From Megaleporinus macrocephalus (lineage: Eukaryota > Chordata > Actinopteri > Characiformes > Anostomidae): 64,000 nt of DNA. The notes beneath the pieces were generated by a model. That model made no database searches, was not told where the DNA came from, and saw only the letters and a program-made list of their open reading frames with translations. Every line of letters starts with the position of its first letter. The stretch's first letter is position 1. Below are positions 23,642 to 37,080 of the stretch, piece by piece. The stretch lies in contig CM038704.1 in assembly GCA_021613375.1 (NCBI GenBank), positions 31,434,582 through 31,498,581 of the forward strand. Reading direction: 5' to 3'. The position numbers and the translations under genes are program-made.

Positions 23642-23975
23642 CAGCAAACACATAATGTTGTCTCAACGTTGTTTACTGTCTTAAAACGTTGCTACAACAT
23701 TGTCAAATGGTGATGCTTTCTACGTTGTTTAAATAAGATTGTCACAACGTAACTATCAAATAACGCTGATTATGATATGATGACTGTCTGTTGGCAATTT
23801 AGCAGAATTCCATGGTTCTGTGCAGATACTGGAACGTATGAAGGATTCTAAGAGGCTGTGACAAACGTTATCACGACGTTTTCAGATAACCTTGTCACAA
23901 CTTACAGTTACGTTGTGACAACGTATTGTTTTATTGTCCACAGCGTTGTCACAACGTAACTGTGTTTGCAGTATA
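23642..23975. mobile_element. Non-autonomous DNA element (copy B), CAACGTTG-rich
   Basis: Bounded by GCAAACACATAATGTTG at the left and AACTGTGTTTGC at the right. It is dense in TTGTCACAACGTAAC/CTCAACGTTG motifs. It is the opposite-orientation relative of 12541-12835, sharing the GTTGGCAA-TTAGCA-AATTCCATG core and GTTTTCAGATAA. No coding capacity. Confidence 0.75.
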
Positions 23976-25262
23976 CTGAACGTGGCAGCAGAGCCTTCCG
24001 ACGGCTCAGCGCTACTGTCACACACAGCACCAACACAGCACCACTACCCCAACATATTTACACACCATTAAACTAATGATGGTTTGAGACTTTGTTACAG
24101 TAACTGGACGACACAACCTTGTGTGATCAGGAGAACTGTACAGTGTACTTTCATACAGTATGTGGTGTACATAACACATTGTGCGACCCAAACAGTCATG
24201 GCCTGGTCCACTTTTAAAAGCCACGCCATATTTAAGCACTAACGCACTTAAAACTAACAGTTATATATGATGTTCTAATATAGTACTGCATGCTTGTGTG
24301 TGCGGTTAAATTTAGGCCAATGTTTAAAAGTAGGCTAAAGACTGCTTACTAGGTTTTGAGTCCTCCTGCAGTGAAATGACTGCATGCTGTATGTGTGGGT
24401 TGTGTAAGTTTGTGTGGGAAAGTACTGAAAAACATGATGTTCTCAGGTTAGCTGGGTGTGAATTGAAAAGATTGCAGAGGAGATTTAAGCCAGTTGAATA
24501 TGTTCATAACAGCATTATTATGGCGGGTGCACATGGAAAAAAGTGTCATCAGAGTTCTTATGGGTTTGCGTGAACCACCATGTTCATTACCGGCTTTAAG
24601 GCTTAACAGTCTTTCTGGCTAGGTAGTAGGTTGCACTTTCAATCTGAATTTTTTTACTGTATTGCAGTTACGTTTGAAATATTTGTGCTACTTAAACCCT
24701 GCTGCTTTTTGGTGTCTGCACTGAGTCAAAACTGCCCCTGTTTAAGCAGGTTTAAGCGTTCCTCTTTTAGCCTTTAAAGCCTATTTTCATTGTTTAAGTC
24801 ATATTTAAATACATATTTTGTAAATCCTGGCCTTTTCCATTTAATATTTTCCTTACGTCATGTCCCTTTCTTGGCCATGGACTATATTGTATGTTGTTGT
24901 TTCCTGTAATTTAATTGTTTATAGCTTTAAGAATTAAATAAGGTTTGAGAGATGCTATACTTTAGTCACTTACTTTAGTGTTTTATAGGGGACCACAAAC
25001 GCTGCCACGGGCTAGTAACAGATTTTTTAAAATCACATTTTATTGCACATTTTAACTACAAACTACAAATGGTAAGGGAATTAGATAATGTTTAGCATTA
25101 TCAGTGTATATTTCACCACATTATCCATTAAAATATAAACATATTGAATACTTTCAGTATTAAGTAAACTAAACATAATGTGATGTATATTATGTGTTTT
25201 GAAAATGTTTATGTATTGTGGTATTATTGCACACTCTTAATTTACCAAAACATTAAGATTTT
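23976..25262. other. Intergenic DNA, nothing recognised
   Basis: AT-rich sequence. Short open frames carry no known motif. I see no splice-site pair supporting an exon. Confidence 0.5.
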
Positions 25263-25299
25263 ACCAAGGCATTTAATAAATATATATATATATATATTT

Positions 25300-25361
25300 G
25301 CTTTAAGACAGTATGCAAATTTATATTTTTGCTTTAAGACAGTATGCAAATATTTTTCTGG

Positions 25362-25450
<89 letters not shown>
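25300..25450. repeat. 31-bp direct repeat followed by a long (TA)n tract
   Basis: GCTTTAAGACAGTATGCAAAT occurs twice at 31-bp spacing (from 25300 and 25331). Then 25363-25450 is an uninterrupted AT/TA run of about 44 units that ends exactly at the Tc1 terminus. Confidence 0.95.
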
Positions 25451-25453
<3 letters not shown>

Positions 25454-26913
25454 TGAGGAAGATAAGTATTTGAACACCCTGCGACTTTGCAAGTTCTTCC
25501 ACTTAGAAATTATGGAGGGGTCTGAAATTTTCATCTTAGGTGCATGTCCACTGTGGGAGACATAATCTAAAAAAATCACAATGTATGATTTTTACATTGG
25601 TACAGGTACAGTTGGTACAGTAGACTTTGTTTGCAATTACAGAGGTCAAACGTTTCCAGTAGTTTTTCACCAGGTTTGCACACACTGCAGCAGGGATTTT
25701 GACCCATTCCTCCACACAGATCTTCTCCAGATCAGCCAGGTTTCCAGGTCGCTGAGAGTTTTAGCTCCCTCTAAAGATTTTCTATAGGGTTTAGGTCTGG
25801 AGACTGGCTAGACCACTTCAGAACCTTTATATGCTTCTTACGGAGCCACTCCTTGGTTATCCTGGCTGTGTGCTTTGGGTCATTGTCATGTTAAAAGACC
25901 CAGCTCGACCCATCTTCAGTGCTGTAGCTGAGGGAAGGAGGTTGTTTCCCAAAATCTTGCAATACATGGCCCCGGTCATCCTTTCCATAATACAGTGCAG
26001 TTGTCCTGTCCCATGTGCAGAAAAACACCCCAAAGCATGATGCTTCCACCCCCATGCTTCACAGTAGGGATGGTGTTTTTGGGGTGGTACTCATCATTCT
26101 TTGTCCTCCAAACACGGCGAGTGGGATTAAGACCAAAAAGTTCTATTTTGGTCTCATCTGACCATAGAACTTTCTCAGATGACTCCTCTAGATCATCCAA
26201 ATGGTCATGGGCAAACCTAAGACGGGCCTGGAGGTGTACTGATTTAAGCAGGGGAACCTTCCGCGCCATGCATAACTTTAAACTGTGACGTCTTAGTGTA
26301 TTACCCACAGTAACCTTGGAAACAGTGGTGCCAGCTCTCTTCAGGTCATTGACCAGCTCCTCCCGTGTAGTTCTGGGCTGATTCTTCACCTTTCTTAGGA
26401 TCATTGATACGCCACGAGGTGAGATCTTGCATGGAGCCCCAGTTTGAGGGAGATTGACAGTCATGTTTAGCTTCTTCCATTTTCTAATAATTGCTCTAAC
26501 AGTTGATCTTTTTTCACCAAGCTGCTTGGCAATTGCCCCATAGCCCTTTCCAGCCTTATGGAGGTCTACAATTTTGTTTTTGGTGTCCTTGGACAGCTCT
26601 TTGGTCTTAGCCATGTTAGTAGTTGGAGTCTTACTGATTGTGTGTGGTGGACAGGTGAGCTAACGACCTCAAACATGTGCCTTTAATTTAGAATAATAAG
26701 TGGAGTGGAGGTGGACTTTTTAGAGGCGGTTCTTTAAGGGGCAGATTAGCAGGTGTTCAAATACGTATCTGTAGCAGTAACACAAATAAATCATAAAAAA
26801 ATTATACATTGTGATTTCTGGATATTTTTTTTTTTTAGATTATAGATTATGTCTCTCACAGTGGACATGCACCTAAGATAAAAATTTCAGACCCCTCCAT
26901 GATTTCTTCACTG
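25451..26913 (-). mobile_element. Tc1/mariner element, 1463 bp, in a (TA)n tract
   Basis: The left end begins CAGTGAGGAAGATAAG. The right end reads CCATGATTTCTTCACTG. The inverted repeats are long: the stretch 25514-25600 (GGAGGGGTCTGAAATTT, GTGCATGTCCACTGTGGGAG, CACAATGTATGATTTT) is mirrored at 26797-26903. At the right end about 47 bp between GATTTCT and TCACTG are missing compared with the left terminus. (TA)n flanks both ends, consistent with TA target use. The transposase is on the minus strand and broken. Confidence 0.92.
25640..26614 (-). pseudogene. Tc1 transposase, truncated by stops/frameshift
   Basis: The ATG at 26614 opens a 212-codon frame starting [19 protein letters not shown], with paired helix-turn-helix domains (about 1-110) and the first catalytic aspartate in [12 protein letters not shown] (D153). 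[10 protein letters not shown] (187-196) is the conserved strand region. The frame ends at 25976. Downstream, DNDPKHTA (second Asp) and [10 protein letters not shown] (catalytic Glu) are still readable but in another frame with stop codons. Complete Tc1 transposases are about 340 residues, so this copy is inactive. The inactivating changes look few. Confidence 0.9.
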
Positions 26914-26914
26914 T

Positions 26915-26936
26915 GTATATATATATATATATATAT
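26915..26936. repeat. (TA)n microsatellite, right flank of Tc1 element
   Basis: Eleven TA units directly beyond the element. Probably the other half of the tract at 25363-25450, split by insertion. Confidence 0.9.
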
Positions 26937-29900
26937 ACTTTTTGGCTAACAAAAACCACCAGAAAACCTGAATATCAGTAGTGTTGCTAAAGGTAAAGTA
27001 TTGGTAAAAGAAATAACAACAAATATTTTGGGGGGTTTATTTCAACTTACAACACCTGAACCTGATGTCTGAAGTGTTGATTCCTTTAGAGCTACATTAT
27101 AGAAGGCCAATTAACTAGCTATGAACATGCAGCTTAATGCCTGAGGCACTGTTTTATGATGGTGCAGTGGCAAGGTGTGAAGCAAAAAAGCACCCAAAGG
27201 ATGATTATTTTTTCTTTTAGTGAGTGTATGCACCTAATGTGCGGCACATTAAATAGCACGCCAGGAGATAAACCTCAGCCATATTGTTTTATTTCTTTCA
27301 TGAATACATATCTGCGCACCACAGCTTTGCCAAGCTTTGCTAGACGGAGAGGCTACAGGTTGTTAAAAACAAATTAGACCATCAAAATGAGAATGAAGTG
27401 AGTCTTCAATAAAACCTGTTGGCCCTAAAATTAAAGCATCATTTTTGATGATTGCTGTTTTTAAGTCTAAATTACTCTCATTGTGAAGCATGCCACCAGA
27501 ATGACACCATCTTGAGTCACACTGACACTTTGTTCGAATCCTCAGATTCACTCTGGCTTCAGCCCAGTTGGGAACTGTTTCTGTAGACATTTTGCAGTCA
27601 GACCAATCAGCTGTCTCTGATGAGGCACAGTGACAGTTCTGTGGATGACACTAAATGCAACAGGAAACGCTCTTTACACTGATGCTAGCCAATATGGATA
27701 AAGCATTTAATACGGGGGGAATGCCAGAACAAGTTGCAAGCTCATGACATTCAGGGTCATTTGTACCAGGTTAATGGAGTTTGCAGCATTTTTGGGGCAT
27801 ATTCTAAGAGAATGGAGGGCTATGTCACAGTGCCAAAGGAATAGAAATAGTGTGGTGAAAAAACATTTTACAGAACTTTTTTCTAACGCCAAATGTAGTA
27901 ATTCCGGTTATGAAACAAAATGTTTTAGATCTGCACTGGAGCTGCAAGACCATTGTAGCAAACAGGGTAGCACAAGACCAGTCATGGTGATCTTCTATCC
28001 TGGAGTTCCAGCAATAAACACAAATTCGGAGATGTTTTGTACAACATGTGTTCAAGTGGTTTTGGTTGGGAACAAGATGTGTACACTCAACCTTTTTGTT
28101 TCCTTTAGTTTTTGATCCTTCCCAATGTATGTCTCTGTCTTGGACATGGATGTATGTGAGTCTTGTTTTCTGTATTACTTAGTAAATAAAATTCAGTTTA
28201 AATGTCATTGTATTATACATTTTGACTGAAAAGTATAATTTATCACAACAATGATAAAAAATATGTTGTTGTTTATTCAAAATATGATTTATTTAGTAAT
28301 GTCTTTTGAGACCTGTTAATACCGTAATACTGACACAGGTTTTTAAATAAATTTAAAGCCTCACAGAGACATATGTATGAGCTGAAAGCTAATCTTTAAC
28401 TGGTTAAATGTTTTCCTAGTTAAACTACATTAGACTCGGAGCACAACATTATTTTCCATATTTTAAAAAAGCTTGATTATTACATTTTCAATTTAGTACA
28501 TCTAATTTAGTTAATCAAGCCCTTCAGGAACTTTGGAATATTACTGTGTCTTTAAGTCCCTCTCAGAAGTTTCTATTTATGGATGTTGTAAGTGTAAAAT
28601 CTTCACATGGTTTTGGATGCAAACAACATGTGTACACTGAAAGTAATGTTGTTTTCTGAAAGAAAAAATGTCCATAGGCTGAGTCACCGCCAGTGAAACT
28701 GCACTACAAATGCTATGTCATGTGAATCATTATTACAGCTTTTCTGGCAAATATTTTTTGTAAACAAACTAAATGAAGGGCTGTTTGGGAGCTGAGCCAA
28801 CAGAATGCACATCAGTAGCCTAAACTGAACTGTACAACTGAACTTGAATGTAGTACAATTATGCTTTAAATAAAACTATGTCTCTTTGGTGGTTTGAGTT
28901 TTCACAGTTTGGTCGGGAGATATTAAAGACCTTTTACCTTATCTTTTCAATCCTAATGTTTTGTATTGCTGCACATTGGCTCATACTGTAAAACTGACAC
29001 ATAAACCGGTAGTAACTGACTGAAAGAATGTCCAGGCTTTAGGAGAGGATTATGTCTTCTGATGTGGGCCAGTTTAACTAAATGTGTTTTCATTCATGAA
29101 GAATAATATGAGACTAATATGAAGTTACACTGTAATTCTGCAGATTACTGTGTACCCTTCTGTTATTTAAAATTAAATAACTGGATATACTATTAAAATA
29201 CATGATATTGTTAGAATATTATCATAGAACAATACTGACAGAAAAAAGTGGAGGAGATCTTAAAAATGCACACTAGGTCTAAAGCGGAGAGTATTAGAGC
29301 ATATAGTTGAGAAAATAGCAACTTGCAGCTGCATTGGTGGTGGACAAACAGAAATAGAAGGAAGTGTACGTTCTAGAAAGACGCACCTTAATGGCACCTT
29401 GCGTAGAGAAGAACAGGGAAAACTACTGCATCTGGACCAGCTGAAAGTTGAAGAATAGCAGCAGAGATAAAAAGTGTCAATCTTTAGTAGGTTGAAAAGT
29501 AAATTGAAAAAGACCAGCATGATGACAATCTTTGTTGGAAGAGCTCCACCCTGCTCTGAGAGTCTGCTGAATTGAGAGAGTGATTGGAAGTTGAGAAGAC
29601 AGATGGAGAGCAGAAGGCAAACCAGAATGCCGCAGGAGACCTCAGAGATATTTTGAGGAAACCGAGAGAGATCGCTCTGAGAGAGATAGGGCTCAACAAT
29701 GTGATAAGGTCTTCCCTGATGAAAGAGAAACAACTCTGAGCCTTCAATAAGCACCTAATCTGGTATCTAGGAAGACCAGTATGATTAGTACTCAACAGAG
29801 CTGATAAAGAGGCACAGAGAAACCACAAGCCTGATTAACCCTTTAAAGCCTTTTAACCTAATCTCCACCTGCCGCAACTATATTGCTTCTGTGCATTTTC

Positions 29901-32900
29901 CTGCATTTAGAAAAGAACTCATAATACACTTGGTCGATCAGCTACTTCTGGGGTAAGTAGGAGCTTTTCTTTCCAAAATGTATTATATTCTATATCCTAT
30001 TATATTTTGAAATTGTTTGTAAACCAGGACAGTAGGCATTCATTCATTTATTAGCAAAAATATCAAACATTACAATACATACAGATAATAAATCATTGTA
30101 ATTTGATGTGTATGGTTTTTTGGCTTAATCTTTTTTTCAAATCTCTGCTAGAGGAAGCCCAGTATATACCGTTTTATCTAGTACCTTTCTTAGCTATTTA
30201 ATTCTTAATGCTGACAGTGACACGTACAGGGTTAACAACGAATATGACTTAGACTGTTTTCACACCTAGTTTACTTGCTAAAAATCACAAAAGTTTGGCT
30301 GTATCTGTTTCATTTGATTCAGTTGGTTTAACATTGCAATGGCTAAAATACTCCAAATTACACACTAGGGTGTTTATTTGGTCAGATGTTTTGCAGGGAT
30401 ACAAATGCTCTGTTACCTTCACACCATGGGAATAAAAATGGACAATAGAGACACCTAAGGTCTGTATGTTTAAAAGCAATAAAAATAAACCTTACTTGAT
30501 ACCTGCTTACTTGATTGCAGTTTAGGTTTAACCAATCAGGTCACAGATTATGGCCTAAATACATTTTGTGCTGCAAGTGCTAAAATTAAATATTTTATTG
30601 CTATGGAATATTTACACCTGCCAAAATGCACCAAACTAAAAAAATTGTGCCTTAGAGGCCTTTCCTGGCTTAGGAAATAATTAATACCAAACAGTGCTAA
30701 AGAGTATCCAAAAGGATTAAGACAAAACAGGCAAAAACATCTTATACCTTTACACCAGTAATTACACACTAAGACCTTTTTTTGTAAATGGGATGTGAGA
30801 GTATAAAAGTTTAAAAGCACCTCATACATAAAAAAAGATTCTGTGCTAATTTAGTATTCTTTACAAAGCCATACTAATTTAAAAACTACAATCTTACGAT
30901 TTAGGCAGTCCTGCTCAGATTACATGTTTTATTGACTTTCTAAGTGAAAGTAAACTCATGGGGACAAATGTCTTCTTTATGACAATTTAGTGCAAAACTT
31001 TGAGTGTAACATATTGGGGAACAAATCATGAAATATAGAATGTATGACTTTTGCACAGGTCCAATTCTTGGTTATATATTTTTCCAATATGTTACATTTA
31101 GCAAATAAACAGTAAACACAGAAGTGTGTTGTAGAGGTTGTGTCTACATTTTTTTTGGAGAGAAAATCAACAAAACATAATTTGACCAGTTTTGCCCAAA
31201 CGTTGCAATTGATTACACATAGACAAAGGCACAATAGAATGAAATAATCAACAAAACTAAAACACATGGTGGTGGATAAGGGATAAAGATACACTCCTAT
31301 GCAAAATGGATCTTTGTTTATGTTGCTGTCAAAAAAAAATCTATATTTAATATTTTTGCAGTTTTCTGTATAATGACTATAGAAATGGTCCAAAATGTTC
31401 TAAAGTTTCTTTCAGATTAACTTTCACTAAAAGTAAATTTACCTTCACCCGTAAAGTAACCATTTTGGAAACTTGTATTCTTTGGACAGTAACAAAACGC
31501 TCTTTGAAGTTTCTCCATTATAGAGAAGAACCGTGCTTTGTAATGGTTCTCTAAATATTCATTGCCTTTAATAAAGAACCCTTTAAGGGTGTCAGTGAAC
31601 ATAATAAACATAAAGCAGGATTGTTTAAACCTTATTACAGCAATGTAGGAACGATCTTTAAACCAGTGGATTAGAAGAGCTAAGGATAAGCAGGATGTCA
31701 TTTTGTGTCTTCCAACCACTCTCTGTTGGGATGATGTCACCCTGCGTAAAATCTCTGGCTATGGTACACAATGCGTAAGACTTAGTTTTGACATCTTTTA
31801 TAAGCAAGTCACTCTAAAAGCCTTCACTTCTATAGTTTACTGGAAAACCAGAAGCTATGAAACTACTCGGTCTATTTGTGGCATGCTCACTTGAAGGCCC
31901 ATGTAAAAAATATCTAACGGCACATTCTGCGAAAGACTAAACTGAGATGTAATATTCAGATACAGCTAATGTTGGCATAGCGTTGAAGAGAAAATGGATG
32001 AGATCATGTTGGCAATATGATGGTTATACAGAAATTTTTGGTTAACTTGCTGAGCACTTTAAGTAGCCTAAACCCACAACTGCATTACATCATTAGCCGC
32101 AAAATGTCACAGATCGTGCCTGATGGAGAGAGTTGTTTTGCTTGCATAAATCTTCTTGTCACTGTATATGTTCTTTTCATACGTGGGAACACACAAGGAG
32201 CAGTGGGCTGCATGCTTGTGGGATGCGTCGCACCTAATAGCATTAAATTTGTGTCTGAGACAAGTTACGTAACTAATGTTTCTGAGGTTCCAGGAGAAAA
32301 GTGGAAACCCTCTGTTACCATGGAAACCACAGTCCCGACTGGCTTCTGTTGTGCTACAGGACTTGCCAGGCAGATACAGCCACGGGCCATTCCCTGAAAC
32401 ACCCACCGCATGGCTGAATCTCATTCGGAGGATTGGGTGGGTAATAATGCTGATATACATCTTATATATATAATATTTTGAACTATTTCTCAGCTCACTG
32501 ACATCTCTGACTTCATGGCGGTCATAAGGATTTTATGTTCCAACAACTGCATGTGATACTGAGAGTGTAATGAAGGGTACAGCATGAAAGGGGAGCATTC
32601 TCAAGAGAAAGTAATAATTTGAGAACAGCATGAAATGGATTTAATTTAAGGCAGCGTTTCACAGTCAGTGTTTCCATTGTCACACCTGCAGCAGCGTTTT
32701 TAGTGTCTGCACTGCTGCTGACACACTTGATTCACACGTAGGCCAGTGAACATGAGTTTAAATGAGTACATTAAGAGGGGACTCCAGCACCAGCGTTAAG
32801 AAACATTGGCCTGAGGCTAACAATCAGCAGAGAAGCATCCAGCAGCCCCTTTTCACCGTGCTTTCGATCTGTCTCTGAAAATAATATCTAACGATTATTT

Positions 32901-34520
32901 AGACAATTTATTGGATAAAGATTAACGTAACTGAATAATAACAAACCATGCATAATGTTACTCTACTTGTTTTGTCACAAGATAGAGTAGCTTTCTAAGT
33001 GCCCCTCTTAGAAAACCAAAGCCATGTTCTTTATTTAACATGCCCACGCCAACTCATCACATGGACCTCCCTTGCCCTCGGCAGGTGAGTTATTGAGCTA
33101 TATATGCAAACTTCTCAATATAAAACTTCTGAATATAACATACATAATATTTGGAGTGGCATACAACCATGGTTTATTGTCTTCCTTATTGTTGTTGCTT
33201 GTCGTGTTGCCTTTAACATGCTAACCAGCCAGTCTTGTAGAGGAGATCATTTGTAGCCTAAAGCCCATCAAATAAATTATTATGATTTTAAAATGTTACA
33301 CATTTTGAAATACTGCTACAACATCTAAACAGCTTTGTCTGTCATTATTTTCAGGTTTGAAAAGGGAACTGATGCCAAAGTCAACACTTTGTTTACTCGT
33401 CCCTCTGATGATGCACCCCTTTCTTGGGCTAATAATGTAATGGAACAAGACCTTAGATGGCATCAGGGACTCCCCTGAGGAAATGGCAAAGCAAGTAGAC
33501 TAGGGCTTGATGAAACCAGTACTGAAACGTTTCTTTAACATTTAACTTTTTGTTAAAATAAAAGGGTTTGATGCATTATGTGAGCACTGTTCTATTCAAT
33601 AAGCCAGTCTATATCAGTCTTAAAGCCACAGCAACAAAAAACAGCCTACTTTAGTGTAAGGAATAAAGAGGGTTTTGGAAAATGGACATGAAAAAATGTA
33701 TTATAATAATATTATGTTTTGGTACATAAAACTCCTCAATTAAAAGTCCTGGAAATGATAAACTTAGTAGTTAAAATAAACAGAGAACATATATTCATAA
33801 AATAATCAGAAAACGAATAATCATATATTTAAGCTGCATTAGAATACATCCTTTTATGCAGACTTGTGGGGAGTGCAAGGTAATAGCAGTACACATTGCA
33901 TGCTGTTCATGCTAAAGAGTTCTCATATCGGAGAATGTTCTGTGTCACTTTTGAACTCTTCCACAGCGAATAAAAGGTCTTTATCGTGACATAAAAGGAA
34001 GTTAGCTAATCATATATAGTGTGAGTGGCAATATTGCTGAGAGTTAGTGATGTATGCTCAGTGCAAAGAGTACAAATCCATGTTGATGCTTAATGTGGGT
34101 GTCTGAGATCTGAAATCAAATAACGCGAATGGAAATGCAGCATTATTAAATTTGTTTGCAATAAAAAAGGGAGTGCTCTCAAGTGGAAATGGTAGCGAGT
34201 TGGAAATGTTATTTTTTTTTTAGCCTGAGCACCCCGCTCTCGCTAATGGCATCCCAACGTTCTGCTTCGGCTGGCATGCTCAATTTACCTTAGAAATTTT
34301 ATTATGGGTGCTTAACTAATGTGCCTCTGTTGTCATATTCATGTTGCTCCCTTAAAAACGCAAACATAATTTGTGGAAAGTTGATATGTTTACAGAAACC
34401 ACAGACAAATTTCAAATTTTACAAAAAAAAAATTACAAATTGCAATTTCTACACTCATTTTTCATGTTATAAGACCACCTGTTTCTCTGCATATCGTGTA
34501 ATCCCCCCTTTTATTTGATT
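26937..34520. other. Intergenic DNA, no gene recognised
   Basis: 7.6 kb without an exon I can support. Open frames of 120-165 codons (for example minus 29260-29754 and plus 32017-32397) have no known domain and no conserved-looking splice sites. The stretch 29250-29830 is purine-rich on the plus strand and may be an old repeat. Untranslated or regulatory exons cannot be excluded. Confidence 0.45.
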
Positions 34521-34800
34521 CTTTAATGGTCAGAACCCCCATAGATCAGGTACTATTTAGGTTGTGGATTATTCTCAGCACTGACACTGACGTGATGGTT
34601 GTGTTTTAGTGTGTGTTACACTTGTATGTGTTGATCCGACACAGCAGTGCTGAGGGAGTTTATAAACACTGTGTCCACTCACAGTCCACCATGTAGATGT
34701 AAAATCAGAGGGAATAGTTAATCTGCTGCACAGTTTCTGTCGGTCATTCTCTAGTCCATCAACAGTGGCTGCAGGACGCTGCCCACAGAACAGATAGATT
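34521..34800. repeat. Dispersed teleost repeat
   Basis: Phrases such as GATTATTCTCAGCACTGACACTGA, TTAGTGTGTGTTACACTTGTATG, TGATCCGACACAGCAGTGCTGA and CAGGACGCTGCCCACAG recur in many fish genomes. This copy is degraded and partial. The family is not assigned. Confidence 0.6.
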
Positions 34801-36500
34801 GCATTATAATTTTTACTGCCTGGAATATTAGGTAATAAAGCAAGAATAGTGGTAAAATAATTTTAATTGGACTTTTGACCAAATCACTACAATCATAACA
34901 TAACATAACAGATTTTTTTGTGTAACTGCTAATTTATAAAAGTACAGTTCTCCGCTGTCTGATGATTCTGTTAAGCCTTAACTGCCAAAATCACAAAACT
35001 AATTCTATCAGAGAAATGTCATCATTAAATATCTTTAAAGTTAGTATGTACTGCTCACATACTTTTTTAATCCAAAATGACAGAAACATAATGACAAGAA
35101 GCCATAGAGCCTATACAGCCACAGGCCATCTCCTGACCCATATTGTCCTTTAAAGGATCTGCAAACTGCTCTTCATTAATAAGCAAAGGATTAAGACTGT
35201 TACAGGAAAAGGTTCCTGTGAATCTCTGGGTTTGATGTAAAAAAAGATTGTCCAATTTCCAAATGTAGCAACTGCCACATACATAGAAATAACTATGTCT
35301 GAAAAGACTAGTTCCTATTTTCCTAGGCCATAGAGATATTACATAATAAAATACTGAAATTATAACTTTATATGATCATACCATCACAACACTACTCCTG
35401 TTTTTTTTAATCCAGTATGATTATGCCTATATGCACATCATCACTGGAGCTAAACAAAATAGTGATTCTGTTTAATTTGAATGAATTTTAGTAAGTTAGA
35501 AAAAACTGGGTTACATCAACCTGATGACATATTCCTTGGTCATCTTATACATATGCTCCTATGTGGATCTACAAGCTTTTAGCTAGTAATTAAGAAACTA
35601 TAGCAAACGTACATGTATAATATTCATGTCTGATTGACAGTGAAGATGCTGGGAACATGTACTTACTATCCTATATTTTCATAATCTTTTAACATCATTC
35701 AACTTTCTCATTTTTCCCTAATTCAACAAGTAGTGGAAATAAAAAAGATGCGTTTTACAACACCAAAAAAAGTTAATCTAAAACATTCTAAAAAAGACCA
35801 TGAATTATGTTTTATTATGCCTCCTTAAAAACTGTATGTGAAATGCTAATAAAACAGAAAGCATTAATTAGTATATTCTGTTTAAGTTGTATTAAACTGA
35901 AAACAATATCTGAGGTAATACATGCAGAATGTCGTTTATGCTGCATTCACATGTTTGCGGTGGACAGACGACGGTGGCTTCCAATAAAGCTGCAACAGAA
36001 AATTCTGCCCCCATAAGCAGGCAGCATTCTACAGACCACATTGTTAAGCAAAACATTTTTGCCATCAATCACAGCGGTGGAATACACTAAATGAACATTC
36101 AGTTATTTTGGGAGCCATGTTGTTTAACATTGTTAAATGTATTAACCCAGTCTTATACAACAAAAATAAAAGGGTACAGAGCATCCTCTTATTTTTCTCC
36201 ACCTTTCATAAATAATCGAAGCTGCCAAAGCAAATAATCCATTTTTGCCACTAGTGCTCTCATGATCGGCCATGTAACAGTGTGAAGTGTGGAACGATGT
36301 TTTTTTTTTAATGTAAACATGGGAACGCAGCATTAGTGTTGTTATGTTGAAATAAGCATACATTTCCCTGAAAAAGGCTGCATATTTTACTTCAAAATGT
36401 TTTTGGCTTTTAAACTTTACGCTAGTAGCATTCTCAATGGTTCTTTTTTTCTGTGGCTCAGAGAACACATTGTTCATTAAGAACATGTTGTTCATTAAGA
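34801..36500. other. Intergenic DNA, nothing recognised
   Basis: AT-rich. A small direct duplication, AAGAACATGTTGTTCATT/AAGAACATGCTGTTCA, lies near 36480-36510. No gene seen. Confidence 0.5.
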
Positions 36501-36510
36501 ACATGCTGTT

Positions 36511-37080
36511 CAACAGTCTGGTGGGTTAACTTGTCAGACCACAATACATGTTTCAACTGTGAATCAGCCCATTTGAGGTGACCACTGTTGACCAGTTATA
36601 ACTGTGTTTATGGACACAGTGTAAAATTGTGTTTATTGACAACAGTTTGTCAAAGTGTTCCTGACTCCATGTGGGGATATTCATCACCTTTGGTGCCATC
36701 GTATGGGTTGAGGTTTATGGTCAATGACGTGGTTTTTGTCCTTGTTCTTTACACATAGGGATTTCTCTGCATTCTGTTAATTATATCATGCACTGTAGAA
36801 TGTGAAATACCTAAAATACTGGCTGAGGAACGTCGTTTTAAAGCTGTTGAATTTTTGCATTTTTTGCAAACTGGTGAGCCTGGACTCATCCTTGCTCATA
36901 AAAGATTCTGTCTTTCCTGGATAGTCTTTTTACATCCAATCATGACTGTATCACCTGTTTAAGATGATTTTGTGACATTTCAAAAATGACTTCTGTCCCA
37001 ACTTTTTTTAAATGTGCTGCAGACATCAGTTTCAGAATGAGTGAATATTTACTAAGAAACAGTAAAGCTGATAAGACAAA
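36511..37080 (+). mobile_element. Decayed teleost DNA-transposon repeat
   Basis: A degraded copy of a common fish repeat, recognised by CAGACCACAATACATG near the start, TTCCTGACTCCATGTGG, GATTTCTCTGCATTCTG, ATCATGCACTGTAGAATG, ACATCCAATCATGACTG and the end GTCCCAACTTTTTTTAAATG followed by AGAATGAGTGAATATTT. It aligns in order with the element at the right edge of the window, so both belong to one family. No usable coding frame. The family name is not assigned. Confidence 0.7.

Noticed and set aside
25180..25579. Poly-IY/YI open frames
   Set aside because: Translations of (TA)n microsatellites. The same applies at 19510-19797 and 23261-23653.
27531..27542. TTCGAATCC resembling a tRNA B box
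   Set aside because: No A box at the right distance and no cloverleaf could be drawn.
29260..29754. 164-codon minus ORF, Ser/Leu/Phe-rich
   Set aside because: Complement of a purine-rich stretch. No domain, no splice context; probably repeat-derived or chance.
32017..32397. 126-codon plus ORF
   Set aside because: No recognisable motif and no supporting splice sites or promoter; overlapped by an equally long antisense frame.
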